A stretch of DNA of 34,591 bases, taken from positions 1-34,591 of the forward strand of contig CAMDGU010000030.1 in the NCBI GenBank assembly GCA_945897885.1, written 5' to 3'. The first letter of the stretch is position 1; every line of letters begins with the position of its first letter. Source of the DNA: Chitinophaga pinensis. GTDB lineage: Bacteria > Bacteroidota > Bacteroidia > NS11-12g > UBA9320. The notes beneath the pieces are model-generated. The model saw only the letters and a program-made list of their open reading frames with translations, had not been told where the DNA came from and did not search any database. The translations under genes were made by a program, and so were the position numbers. Positions 17,033 to 25,113 of the stretch are shown in pieces.

Positions 17033-19426
17033 ATGAGTAAAATAAAAAAACCGTTATATATTATCTTCTGTGTAGTGTTTACACTTTCGTGCGGGCAACA
17101 AAAGGCTACTATTAATGATGACGAAATTCTTTATGGGCTGGCCTCCCCTATCACTATCAATTCAGAAGACAGCACTACCATTTTACTTCAGGATTATTTT
17201 ATCAAACCTGAAACGGTAGATTCTGTTTCGAAGCCAATTGGGTACAAAATTTACCGAGATAAAAAAGCGGGAATAGTTTCTTTAATCGCCGAATCCAAAT
17301 CTTCCAGCAATCCGGGGAATATCAGGTTTTGGGTAAATGGCAAATCCTTTGATATTCCTACCAAAAATCGTTATAAAAAATCTATAAATTTTACTTTTAA
17401 AAATAGTGAAGCCATAGATTCAGTGCAGTTGACAGGTGATTTTAATGGATGGACCCCGCATAAAAATCCCTTAAAAAAATCAGGCGATACATTTTCCTGT
17501 GACCTTAATCTTACTCCCGGGCAATACGGTTATCAAATTGTAAAAAACGGCAAATGGGGACTGGATGAAAATAATCCTTTAAAAATAAGTAACGGACAGG
17601 GTGGGTTTAATTCTGTAATAAAAGTGGAGGATTTAAATCCCAATCTGGTTCCAAAAATTTTTACCGCCACGGGTTCTGATAAAATGTTTTCAATAATTAT
17701 TACCGGTGCCGGAAAGTTGCAGATGGCAACTTACCTAAACAACCATCTGCTTAAAGAAAAAGAAATTAAAGAAACGCCCTATTCTAAAGTTTATATTTTT
17801 GAAATTCCTGAAGTTGCGAAGTCTCAAAAACGCGGCCACATTCGTGTATTTTGCAACAATGAATTTACCTCTGGGAATGATCTTTTGATTCCATTGCAAA
17901 ATGGAAAGATAATAACCGACCCCAGTCTTTTAACCCGAAGCGACTTTGAATCCAATATCCTTTATTTCATGATGGTGGACCGTTTTAACAATGGAACCAC
18001 AGCCAATGATTACAAAATGGATACTAACCTTGTGAAACCAAAAGCTCAGTATTATGGTGGTGATATCAAGGGGATTTTGGCCAAACTAAAGGAAGGATAT
18101 TTTAAAAATTTGGGTATAAATGCTATTTGGATTTCACCAATAACACAAAATCCATTAGGAGCCTGGGGGCAATTTAAAGACCCCGACACTAAATTTTCCG
18201 CTTATCATGGCTATTGGCCAACAACCCTTACCACGGTTGATTTTAGATTTGGTACTGAAGCGGATGTAAAGGAACTTTTGGAAGAGGCTCACAAACAAAA
18301 CATCAATGTATTTTTAGACTATGTAGCCCATCATTTGCACATTGAACATCCCATTATCAAAAAAAATCCAACATGGGTTACGCCACTCTATTTGCCTGAT
18401 GGCACAATGAATACAGAGCGATGGGATGATTACCGATTAACCACATGGTTTGATACCTTTATGCCAACCCTAAACTTATCTGACCAAAAAGTAACCGATT
18501 ATATGGTAGATAGTGCATTGCATTGGGTTAGGGATGTTCCGTTTGATGGATTCAGACATGATGCCACCAAACATATTCCGTTAAATTTTTGGAGAACGTT
18601 AACAAAAAAAATAAAAACAGAAGTTGAGATTCCCCGAAAACAGCATATTTACCAAATTGGTGAAACATACGGAAACAATGAATTGATAAGCAGTTATGTA
18701 AATACAGGTATGCTGGATGCTCAATTTGATTTTAATCTTTACGATGCTCTTTTACCTGTTTTTACTGCAGAAAACGAATCCTTCAAGCGGGTAAGTTCAG
18801 CCCTAAAACAAAGTTTCAGCTATTATGGATTTCATCATTTAATGGGTAACATTACCGGTAATCAGGATAAACCAAGATTTATATCTTATGCCGATGGTTC
18901 TATAAATTCATCCATACCATGGCAAGAAACCAAACGAATGGGTTGGAAAAAAAACATACAGGTAAAGGACACACTAGCCTATAAAAAATTGGCCGCTGCT
19001 CATGCATTTAACCTTACTATTCCGGGAGTTCCAATTATTTACTACGGCGATGAGTTCGGCATGCCGGGGGCAAATGACCCTGACAACCGAAGAATGATGA
19101 AATTTTCAGGATTATCAAACAATGAGACCTGGCTTAAAGAAACTACTACCAAATTGGCTGAAATGCGAAAAAACAGCATGGCTTTGATGTATGGCGATTT
19201 TCAGGAATTGAGGGTAGATGATAACATTTTTGCTTATAGCCGCAATTATTTTGGAGAAACCGTTTGGGTTATTTTTAACAAAGGAAAAACAACTACAACT
19301 TTCCAAAACGAGCGATTAGCAGGAAAAGAAACCGTACTGTTTGGCAATCAGCCTTCCAATAAAACAAAGGCCTTAAGTATTGATATTGAGCCATGGTCGT
19401 TTGCTATTATTAAATGGAATAACTAA
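17033..19426 (+). CDS. GH13 alpha-amylase family lipoprotein with N-terminal glycogen-binding-like domain
   Basis: The 797-aa product starts MSKIKKPLYIIFCVVFTLSCG, a lipoprotein signal with lipobox TLSC, so it is anchored in an outer membrane or periplasmic face. Residues about 117-200 look like a CBM48/E-set domain (VQLTGDFNGWTPHKNP ... GQYGYQIVKNGKWGLD). The GH13 barrel begins at LYFMMVDRFNNG and shows YVAHH, the nucleophile Asp510 in DGFRHDATKH, acid/base Glu544 in YQIGETYGN and the third acid Asp612 in TGNQDKPR. The usual His before that Asp is Gln here. A C-terminal beta domain follows. It should cut starch, maltodextrin or cyclodextrin-like glucans. The gene lies 133 bp after the GH65 gene and 20 bp before the second amylase gene. 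Confidence 0.9.
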   Translation: MSKIKKPLYIIFCVVFTLSCGQQKATINDDEILYGLASPITINSEDSTTILLQDYFIKPETVDSVSKPIGYKIYRDKKAGIVSLIAESKSSSNPGNIRFWVNGKSFDIPTKNRYKKSINFTFKNSEAIDSVQLTGDFNGWTPHKNPLKKSGDTFSCDLNLTPGQYGYQIVKNGKWGLDENNPLKISNGQGGFNSVIKVEDLNPNLVPKIFTATGSDKMFSIIITGAGKLQMATYLNNHLLKEKEIKETPYSKVYIFEIPEVAKSQKRGHIRVFCNNEFTSGNDLLIPLQNGKIITDPSLLTRSDFESNILYFMMVDRFNNGTTANDYKMDTNLVKPKAQYYGGDIKGILAKLKEGYFKNLGINAIWISPITQNPLGAWGQFKDPDTKFSAYHGYWPTTLTTVDFRFGTEADVKELLEEAHKQNINVFLDYVAHHLHIEHPIIKKNPTWVTPLYLPDGTMNTERWDDYRLTTWFDTFMPTLNLSDQKVTDYMVDSALHWVRDVPFDGFRHDATKHIPLNFWRTLTKKIKTEVEIPRKQHIYQIGETYGNNELISSYVNTGMLDAQFDFNLYDALLPVFTAENESFKRVSSALKQSFSYYGFHHLMGNITGNQDKPRFISYADGSINSSIPWQETKRMGWKKNIQVKDTLAYKKLAAAHAFNLTIPGVPIIYYGDEFGMPGANDPDNRRMMKFSGLSNNETWLKETTTKLAEMRKNSMALMYGDFQELRVDDNIFAYSRNYFGETVWVIFNKGKTTTTFQNERLAGKETVLFGNQPSNKTKALSIDIEPWSFAIIKWNN

Positions 19427-19446
19427 AAAATTTAAAACTATTTATC

Positions 19447-20844
19447 ATGACAAAAACATTTATAAAATTTACCCTTGCTCTTCTTTTTGCAACCTTAATT
19501 TTTAACAGTTGCCAGCAAAAATCAAAGGATGAAAAAGACGAAAAAACACAAACCGACGGACAGGCAGATTTGCCTTGGTTAAAAAATGCCGTGATTTACG
19601 AAGTAAACCTCCGTCAGTTTTCAGCTTCCGGAAAATTTAAAGATTTTGAAGTTCGTTTGGATTCTATAAAAAAATTGGGAGTTGATATTTTATGGTTTAT
19701 GCCTTTGCAGCCTATAGGTATTAAAAACCGTAAAGGTTCATTGGGAAGCTACTACTCTATTAAGGATTATATGGCTGTAAATCCTGAATTTGGTACCTTG
19801 GATGAGTTTAGAAATTTGGTAGAAAAATGTCATCAAAAAGGCTTTAAAGTTATATTGGATTGGGTTGGTAATCATTCCTCATGGGATAATAAACTTATAA
19901 CCGAACACCCCGATTGGTATACCAAAGACAGCAGCGGAAAAATAATAGCTCCCGTGCCTGATTGGAGCGATGTAGCCGACCTGAATTATGAAAACAAAGA
20001 ACTACGAGGCTACATGATAAATGCCATGAAATGGTGGATTGACGAGTGTGATTTGGATGGTTTTAGATGCGATGTGGCCATGATGATTCCTACTGATTTT
20101 TGGGTAGAGGCCACCAAAGAATTAAATCAAACAAAAAAAGTGTTTATGCTTGCCGAAGCCGAACAGCCCGACCACATGCTCAAAGCATTTCATGCTTGCT
20201 ATGGCTGGGAGTTTCATCATATTCTTAAAGAAATTTATAAAGGAAACAAAAATGCAGACAGTTTGAGAAAGTACTTTGAAAAAACTTCTGACATTTACCC
20301 TGCCGAAGCCATAAAAATGCATTTTGTGGCCAATCATGACGAAAACACTTGGAACGGAACCACCAAGGAATCCTATGGTGAATCGGAAGATGCCATGACT
20401 GCGCTTAGCTTTACACTTGGTGGATTGCCCATGATATACAATGGTATGGAAGCCGGATTGGACAAGCGTTTAAAGTTTTTTGATAAAGACCCAATAGACT
20501 GGAATAAAGCCAACGGAGCAAGCCGTTTTGAATTTTACAAAACCTTGGCAGCTATTCGTCACAAAAACCCAGCTATTTGGACCAACATTGACGGGCAAAC
20601 CAATACTCAAATTTTTAAAACAACGAAGGAAGTGTTTGCTTTTATAAAACAATCAGGAAATAATAGAGTGCTGGTTGTTGCCAATCTTTCAAGCAAGACA
20701 GTTAAAATGGATGCTTTAGAAATTCCGGGTTTGGAACAATTCAGTTTAAGACTTTATAAAAACATGAAAACAGATGGGGAGCATCTTTATGAACTAGGCC
20801 CTTGGGGATATTCGGTAAGCACAGTGAATGAACCAACAGAATAA
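19447..20844 (+). CDS. GH13 alpha-amylase family lipoprotein, compact
   Basis: The 465-aa product has a lipoprotein signal (FTLALLFATLIFNSCQQ) followed by a Lys/Asp-rich linker, then directly a GH13 barrel without an accessory domain. Motifs: AVIYEVNLRQFS at the barrel start, VILDWVGNHSSW, nucleophile Asp209 in GFRCDVAMM, acid/base Glu237 in MLAEAEQPD, and Asp298 with its preceding His in VANHDENTW. All three catalytic acids are present. It is shorter than the upstream amylase and lacks its glucan-binding domain, so the two probably differ in substrate size. The DUF1801 gene follows after 12 nt. No SusC/SusD pair accompanies these enzymes in the window. Confidence 0.9.
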   Translation: MTKTFIKFTLALLFATLIFNSCQQKSKDEKDEKTQTDGQADLPWLKNAVIYEVNLRQFSASGKFKDFEVRLDSIKKLGVDILWFMPLQPIGIKNRKGSLGSYYSIKDYMAVNPEFGTLDEFRNLVEKCHQKGFKVILDWVGNHSSWDNKLITEHPDWYTKDSSGKIIAPVPDWSDVADLNYENKELRGYMINAMKWWIDECDLDGFRCDVAMMIPTDFWVEATKELNQTKKVFMLAEAEQPDHMLKAFHACYGWEFHHILKEIYKGNKNADSLRKYFEKTSDIYPAEAIKMHFVANHDENTWNGTTKESYGESEDAMTALSFTLGGLPMIYNGMEAGLDKRLKFFDKDPIDWNKANGASRFEFYKTLAAIRHKNPAIWTNIDGQTNTQIFKTTKEVFAFIKQSGNNRVLVVANLSSKTVKMDALEIPGLEQFSLRLYKNMKTDGEHLYELGPWGYSVSTVNEPTE

Positions 20845-20856
20845 CGATTTTCATTT

Positions 20857-21480
20857 ATGGCAACGATTGACCAGCGAATTGATCAATACATTATTAATGC
20901 ACAAGAATTTGCACAACCTATTCTCATTCATTTAAGAGAACTGATTCATGCGGCATGCCCCGAAGTTAAAGAAACCTTAAAATGGGGAATGCCTTCATTT
21001 GATTACAAAGGTCCACTTTGCACGTTTGCTGCCTTTAAGCATCACGCCGTTTTTTCATTTTGGAAAAATACATTTTTAAAAGACCCTTTAAATTACCTGA
21101 AACCACAAAAAAATGAAGGTGGTGAAGCAATGGGGCAATTTGGCAAATTAACCAGTGTAAATCAACTGCCACCTGACGATGTAATGCTTGATTTTATTAT
21201 TCAGGCCATGGAATTAAACGAAGCAGGAATAAATCTTCCAAAAAAGCAAAAGGTAACAGATTCTGAAGTTTCCATACCCGATGATTTAATGAACGCTTTA
21301 AATAAAAATCCGGATGCATTAAATACCTTTCAAAATTTTACACCAAGTCAAAAAAGAGAATACACCCTTTGGATTGAAGAAGCCAAAACTGAAACCACCC
21401 GAACAAAGCGACAGGAAACTGCTATAGAATGGATGAATGAAGGGAAAATTAGAAATTGGAAATATATAGCCAAACCTTAA
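20857..21480 (+). CDS. DUF1801 / YdeI (OmpD-associated)-like protein
   Basis: The 207-aa protein has an N-terminal DUF1801 domain (about 5-110: ILIHLRELIHAACPEVKETLKWGMPSF, then TFAAFKHHAVFSFW). A C-terminal YdeI/OmdA-type segment (about 140-205) reads FTPSQKREYTLWIEEAKTETTRTKRQE and WMNEGKIRNWKY. No signal peptide is visible, so it is cytoplasmic. Proteins with this pairing are common in Bacteroidota and have no firm function. The small domain resembles frataxin-like folds, which is family knowledge and not visible here. The gene follows the second amylase by 12 nt and is probably read from the same transcript, but a link to sugar use is not evident. Confidence 0.85.
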   Translation: MATIDQRIDQYIINAQEFAQPILIHLRELIHAACPEVKETLKWGMPSFDYKGPLCTFAAFKHHAVFSFWKNTFLKDPLNYLKPQKNEGGEAMGQFGKLTSVNQLPPDDVMLDFIIQAMELNEAGINLPKKQKVTDSEVSIPDDLMNALNKNPDALNTFQNFTPSQKREYTLWIEEAKTETTRTKRQETAIEWMNEGKIRNWKYIAKP

Positions 21481-21529
21481 ATGACTATTTTTATAAGGCA
21501 AATTTTAAGAAAACGAAATTTTGTTAGGA

Positions 21530-21720
21530 GTAGTTGTGGGTTGGGCTGCCAAAAACCGAGGAACGAGGCAAGCGAATACCAAAAAGAAAATTAACATAAA
21601 CGGATGAGCAAATGCGGGCCGTGCCCCGGAAATGTGCAAGGAAGCATATTTTTGGCTTGAATTTTTGGTAACTTTTTTTTCAAGAAAAAAGTTACGAAAG
21701 TCCGAGTGTAATGGTTTAAT
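21530..21720. repeat. Possible dispersed intergenic repeat
   Basis: Between the convergent DUF1801 and queG genes there is a 264-bp gap without a credible gene. Its composition changes sharply: a GC-rich patch (GCGGGCCGTGCCCCGG, about 21615-21630) sits in AT-rich flanks and runs into TTTTTGGTAAC and the hairpin at 21668-21695. From memory, stretches like this with a ...TTTTTGGTAACTTTTTT... end recur between genes in Bacteroidota genomes. Copy number cannot be judged from one window. Confidence 0.3.
21668..21695. terminator. Bidirectional terminator-like hairpin between convergent genes
   Basis: GTAACTTTTTT (21668-21678) pairs with AAAAAAGTTAC (21685-21695), an 11-bp stem with a 6-nt loop. 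It lies between two genes that point at each other, 188 bp after one stop and 50 bp before the other. The A/T-rich inner stem makes it a non-classical terminator; it may instead be the end of a repeat. Confidence 0.4.
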
Positions 21721-21744
21721 TGCAGGAAATAATCATCTTTACAC

Positions 21745-22686
21745 TTATTTCAAAAATTCAATATTTCGTTTCAAGCCTTTAAACTTGGTTCGCTGCACAG
21801 CAGAGTTTTTAAAAAGCTTTAAAAAAATTAATTCATCCATTTCCGCCCATTCTTTATTTGTTTGATTTAAAAATTCCTCTTTGGGAGTAAATAACGGCTC
21901 TGCAGTATGTTTTGAAAAACGGTTCCAGGGACAAACATCCTGACACACATCACAGCCAAAGGCCCAATTCTCCATTTTATTTTTAAACTCTGCAGGAATT
22001 TCTTCCCTCAACTCGATGGTAAGATAGGAAATGCATTTATTGGAATCAATAACGGCATTGGGCAAAATAGCCTCCGTAGGGCAAGCATCTATACAGGCGG
22101 TGCAAGTTCCGCAATAATTTTTGATAGGTAAATCCGGAATAAGTTCCAAATCACAAATAATTTCAGCTAAAAAATAAAAACTGCCGGCCTTTTTATTAAT
22201 CAATAAACTGTTTTTACCTATCCACCCCAAGCCACTTTTGGCAGCCCATGCTCTTTCCATTACCGGTGCTGAATCTACAAAAACCCTGCAATCAAAATCT
22301 CCAATTTCTAATTTCAAATGACTGACAAGATCATACAATTTATCTTTAATCACCTTGTGATAATCTTCCCCATAAGCATACTTCGAAATTTTGGGAGCAT
22401 CAGCCTCCTTTTGTTGTTTGGCCGGAAAATAATTATACATCAGGCTAATAACTGACTTTGCTCCCGGGACCAACAATCGCGGATCAAGGCGCTTGTCAAA
22501 ATGGTTTTCCATCCATTTCATAGTGCCATGCTTTCCTTCCATTAACCAATTTTCTAATCGGGGGGCATCCTTTTCCAAAAATTCAGCTTTAGAAATACCA
22601 CAAAAACTAAAGCCTGCTTTCAAGGCTATTTCCTTTACAAGTGCTGTATTTTTATCTGCTGAAACCAACATGGTTTTTAAAACCAT
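21745..22686 (-). CDS. queG: Epoxyqueuosine reductase QueG
   Basis: QueG is a cobalamin- and iron-sulfur-dependent cytoplasmic enzyme that reduces epoxyqueuosine to queuosine in the anticodon of GUN tRNAs. The 313-aa protein carries YNYFPAKQQ and [15 protein letters not shown], the signature [22 protein letters not shown], and two ferredoxin-like cysteine sets: [15 protein letters not shown] and [11 protein letters not shown], enough for two [4Fe-4S] clusters. The C-terminal helical repeats seen in some longer family members are largely absent, as is common in Bacteroidota. The ATG at 22686 lies inside the end of the flippase gene (10-nt overlap); a second Met five codons later (MLVSADKN) is an alternative start. 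Co-transcription with a polysaccharide flippase is unusual for this housekeeping gene. Confidence 0.95.
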   Translation of the reverse strand: MVLKTMLVSADKNTALVKEIALKAGFSFCGISKAEFLEKDAPRLENWLMEGKHGTMKWMENHFDKRLDPRLLVPGAKSVISLMYNYFPAKQQKEADAPKISKYAYGEDYHKVIKDKLYDLVSHLKLEIGDFDCRVFVDSAPVMERAWAAKSGLGWIGKNSLLINKKAGSFYFLAEIICDLELIPDLPIKNYCGTCTACIDACPTEAILPNAVIDSNKCISYLTIELREEIPAEFKNKMENWAFGCDVCQDVCPWNRFSKHTAEPLFTPKEEFLNQTNKEWAEMDELIFLKLFKNSAVQRTKFKGLKRNIEFLK

Positions 22687-24176
22687 CTGAATTTTCCCTT
22701 TACCAATTGAAGGGCGGTGTTATTTAAATCTTCTGATAATTTTAACCCAAAAACCAATCCCATAAACAATGCGATTAAAGAAGTAGACCTTACAAAAATA
22801 TTAAGCCACACCGATTGAAAATGCGGCACTACCTGATGAACCAAAAGTATAGCCACAAATACCAAAAGTATCTTTATCCAATCAAAGGTTAACCAGTTAA
22901 TTTTATAGTATTTGTAAACGATAATATAGTTAAGGACTCCAAAAGAAATATATCCAACCAACACTCCCAATGCAGTGCCATTGATGCCCCACAATGGAAC
23001 CGCCAGATGGTATGTAACAAAAATAGCAAAAAGCCACACCGCGATAACAACCAAGTTCCACCTATAAAAATGAGAATTATTAATAACTATTCCAGGCAAA
23101 ATTGAAAACATCTCAATTAATTTGGCAACCCCAAGTATAAGAATAACTAATTTCCCTGACTTATAAAGTTCTCCATTGGGCATTAATGAGTATATATTAT
23201 CTGCATTAAACCACAGTCCTAATAAAATAAACATACCAATTAGAACCTGATTAATATTCCCCTTGTTTACAACCTCCTTCAATTCAATCCATTTTTCATC
23301 ATGCATAAGTTTTGAAATTACAGGTTGCATAAGGGGTAATATAACTCGTTTAGGCAATTCTGTCATAATAGCAATACTCATAGCAGTTGAATAAATACCC
23401 AATAGCTTATCCCCCCCCTCAAAACTTACCGAGAAATAATCTGAGCGTGTAATAACAAGCGGGCCTATACTTCCTAGCAATGCAATTCCGCTAAAAGCAA
23501 AAAAATCATTTTTAATAAATTTGTTATTCCTTATAAACTCAATATCAGGAATAAAGGATAACGGATTAATTTTAAATAAATAAACTATATCTACTAACAG
23601 CACAATTAAATATGAAACCAATAACCAAATCAGAAATTGATTAAAGCTTAATATTCCTTTCCAGGCTAGTAAAATAAGTAAAAGGTTTATTATTCTTAAA
23701 CCATTTTCCCTTAAAATATTTACAACTACTATTCTGCCAAATTGAGCACAATACTGTTCAGTGACTACTGTAAATAGCATAATAACAGTAAGTGGAATTA
23801 TTATATGAATATAATTTGTGGTATTGGAGCCTCCATCCTTTAGCAAATTAATAATGGATGGCCCAGAGATTAATAGAACCGCAGAAAGTAGAAGTATTCC
23901 TAAAATGGGAATAAGATAAACCCAGAATGTAAATCCATGATGATAGGAACCTTTTTTATCTTGAAATTTAGGAAAAAATCTACTCATACTGTAGGCTATT
24001 CCTAAACTGGCAAATCCAGCTAAAACGCCTGAAATATCAATTACAAACCTACTTATTCCAACCTCAGAAGGCTGGAATACCTTTGGCATTAAAATCAATA
24101 TATTGATATAACCAATAACAAGACCAGCATAGTTACTAATTGAGGCTTTTAATGATTGCCTAATAATGAGCCCCAT
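22677..24176 (-). CDS. Oligosaccharide flippase / polysaccharide biosynthesis membrane protein (Wzx-like)
   Basis: The 499-aa protein is almost entirely hydrophobic, with about 12-14 membrane segments in the pattern of MOP/MATE-fold flippases (start [38 protein letters not shown]). Such proteins move undecaprenyl-linked glycan units from the cytoplasmic to the periplasmic face of the inner membrane for O-antigen or capsule assembly. Typical features are the internal repeat of six-segment bundles and the loop with [21 protein letters not shown]. The substrate glycan is unknown. The methyltransferase gene lies 57 bp upstream and queG overlaps the 3' end. The gene fits the surface-glycan locus that continues to the right of the window. 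Confidence 0.88.
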   Translation of the reverse strand: MGLIIRQSLKASISNYAGLVIGYINILILMPKVFQPSEVGISRFVIDISGVLAGFASLGIAYSMSRFFPKFQDKKGSYHHGFTFWVYLIPILGILLLSAVLLISGPSIINLLKDGGSNTTNYIHIIIPLTVIMLFTVVTEQYCAQFGRIVVVNILRENGLRIINLLLILLAWKGILSFNQFLIWLLVSYLIVLLVDIVYLFKINPLSFIPDIEFIRNNKFIKNDFFAFSGIALLGSIGPLVITRSDYFSVSFEGGDKLLGIYSTAMSIAIMTELPKRVILPLMQPVISKLMHDEKWIELKEVVNKGNINQVLIGMFILLGLWFNADNIYSLMPNGELYKSGKLVILILGVAKLIEMFSILPGIVINNSHFYRWNLVVIAVWLFAIFVTYHLAVPLWGINGTALGVLVGYISFGVLNYIIVYKYYKINWLTFDWIKILLVFVAILLVHQVVPHFQSVWLNIFVRSTSLIALFMGLVFGLKLSEDLNNTALQLVKGKFRWF

Positions 24177-24233
24177 GATAAAGTAAAATAATGCTATTTA
24201 TATTCTTAATCAAAGCAATGCAAGGAGAAAATT

Positions 24234-24989
24234 TTAGTTCTTTTGAGCAATGCCGTATAAATGAGTCTTTTGAAAAGGTAATTTTTTAGATATTCCTAAT
24301 TTATTTTTTAACCACCATTTTAAATGAAGTTTATAATAAGATACCTTATCTTGGTAGTAAGAAAAATCTGTATTATTAACATCAATAGGAGAAAAATTAT
24401 GATCCTTTAAAATATCAGACATTCTTTCTATAGTAAAAGACTGTAAATGTTGCATATGGTGATGAGCCGCATCGCAAAAAGGACAATAAACAGAATGAGC
24501 TTTTAAATCTTCATTAAACGGCGTGGTTACTATAAAATAACCTCCTGGTTTAAGTAATCTATGAATAATGTTCAACGTATTATTTAAGATATCTGTTCTT
24601 AAGTGTTCAATGGTTTCAATTAAAAATATAATATCGAACGAATTATCAGTAAAATTTTTATCTAACTCCGAAAAATTAATTATGCTTTTAATATTGGTAT
24701 TTCCCTTATTTTTAAGAATTGATTTTTCAACTGAAACTTGAGAAAAGTCTAATCCATAAATTTCATTATTGGGATATTCAATTGATAAATAGTTTATAAA
24801 ATTACCATTGCCACAACCATAGTCCAAAATCTTTCCCTTTAGCTCTATCTTTTGTTTTACCAATTTTACTATTCCTAGCCCAACAGCTTCACCAAAATAG
24901 AGAACATCATCACTTACCATATTATCCCAAAAACGCTGGGTTACTTCATCTGTCCAATCTTGTTCCTCTTTGTATTTTATCGTTTTCAT
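24234..24989 (-). CDS. Class I SAM-dependent methyltransferase of a glycan locus
   Basis: The 251-aa protein has the SAM-binding motif ILDYGCGNGNFINYL (about 73-87), the acidic end of strand beta-2 in IYGLDFS, and DIIFLIETIEHL followed by LLKPGGYFIVTTPF. After the Rossmann core comes a Cys/His-rich segment, YCPFCDAAHHHMQHLQSF. A similar CPxCxxxFHRxQHxRSF-like segment is known to me from many methyltransferases in Bacteroidota polysaccharide clusters, so it is a family feature, possibly metal-binding. No signal peptide; cytoplasmic. Its acceptor is probably a sugar or lipid-linked glycan, but this is inference from the flippase next door. Confidence 0.85.
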   Translation of the reverse strand: MKTIKYKEEQDWTDEVTQRFWDNMVSDDVLYFGEAVGLGIVKLVKQKIELKGKILDYGCGNGNFINYLSIEYPNNEIYGLDFSQVSVEKSILKNKGNTNIKSIINFSELDKNFTDNSFDIIFLIETIEHLRTDILNNTLNIIHRLLKPGGYFIVTTPFNEDLKAHSVYCPFCDAAHHHMQHLQSFTIERMSDILKDHNFSPIDVNNTDFSYYQDKVSYYKLHLKWWLKNKLGISKKLPFQKTHLYGIAQKN

Positions 24990-25017
24990 TTAATTAATGT
25001 AGATTATATTCGGTTGG

Positions 25018-25025
25018 CAAATTTA
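25018..25025 (-). promoter_or_regulatory. -7 promoter element for the methyltransferase-flippase-queG unit
   Basis: The minus strand reads TAAATTTG, an exact TAnnTTTG match 28 nt before the methyltransferase ATG. No TTG lies 17-23 nt upstream. It is in the 124-bp divergent gap shared with the first kelch/Ig gene. Confidence 0.42.
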
Positions 25026-25079
25026 CTATTTTAATCATGTAATCCATTTTTTGCATTATTCTTTAATTCCAATAAATTG

Positions 25080-25109
25080 TTGAATAAAATAATAAATTGC
25101 TCATATTTG
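25080..25109 (+). promoter_or_regulatory. Promoter of the first kelch/Ig gene, giving a very short leader
   Basis: TTG (25080-25082), a 19-nt spacer and CATATTTG (25102-25109) match the Bacteroidota consensus with one mismatch. The ATG is only 5 nt beyond the -7 box, so the transcript would be leaderless or nearly so. Confidence 0.45.
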
Positions 25110-25113
25110 TGCT

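Noticed and set aside
21632-21865. 77-codon frame on the plus strand after the DUF1801 gene
   Set aside because: It runs from the GC-rich intergenic patch through the hairpin into the end of queG on the other strand; no start signal or family features.
24440-24500. Cys/His cluster in the methyltransferase as a novel zinc finger
   Set aside because: I recall very similar CPxCxxxFHRxQHxRSF-like segments from many methyltransferases of Bacteroidota polysaccharide loci, so it is a known family feature.
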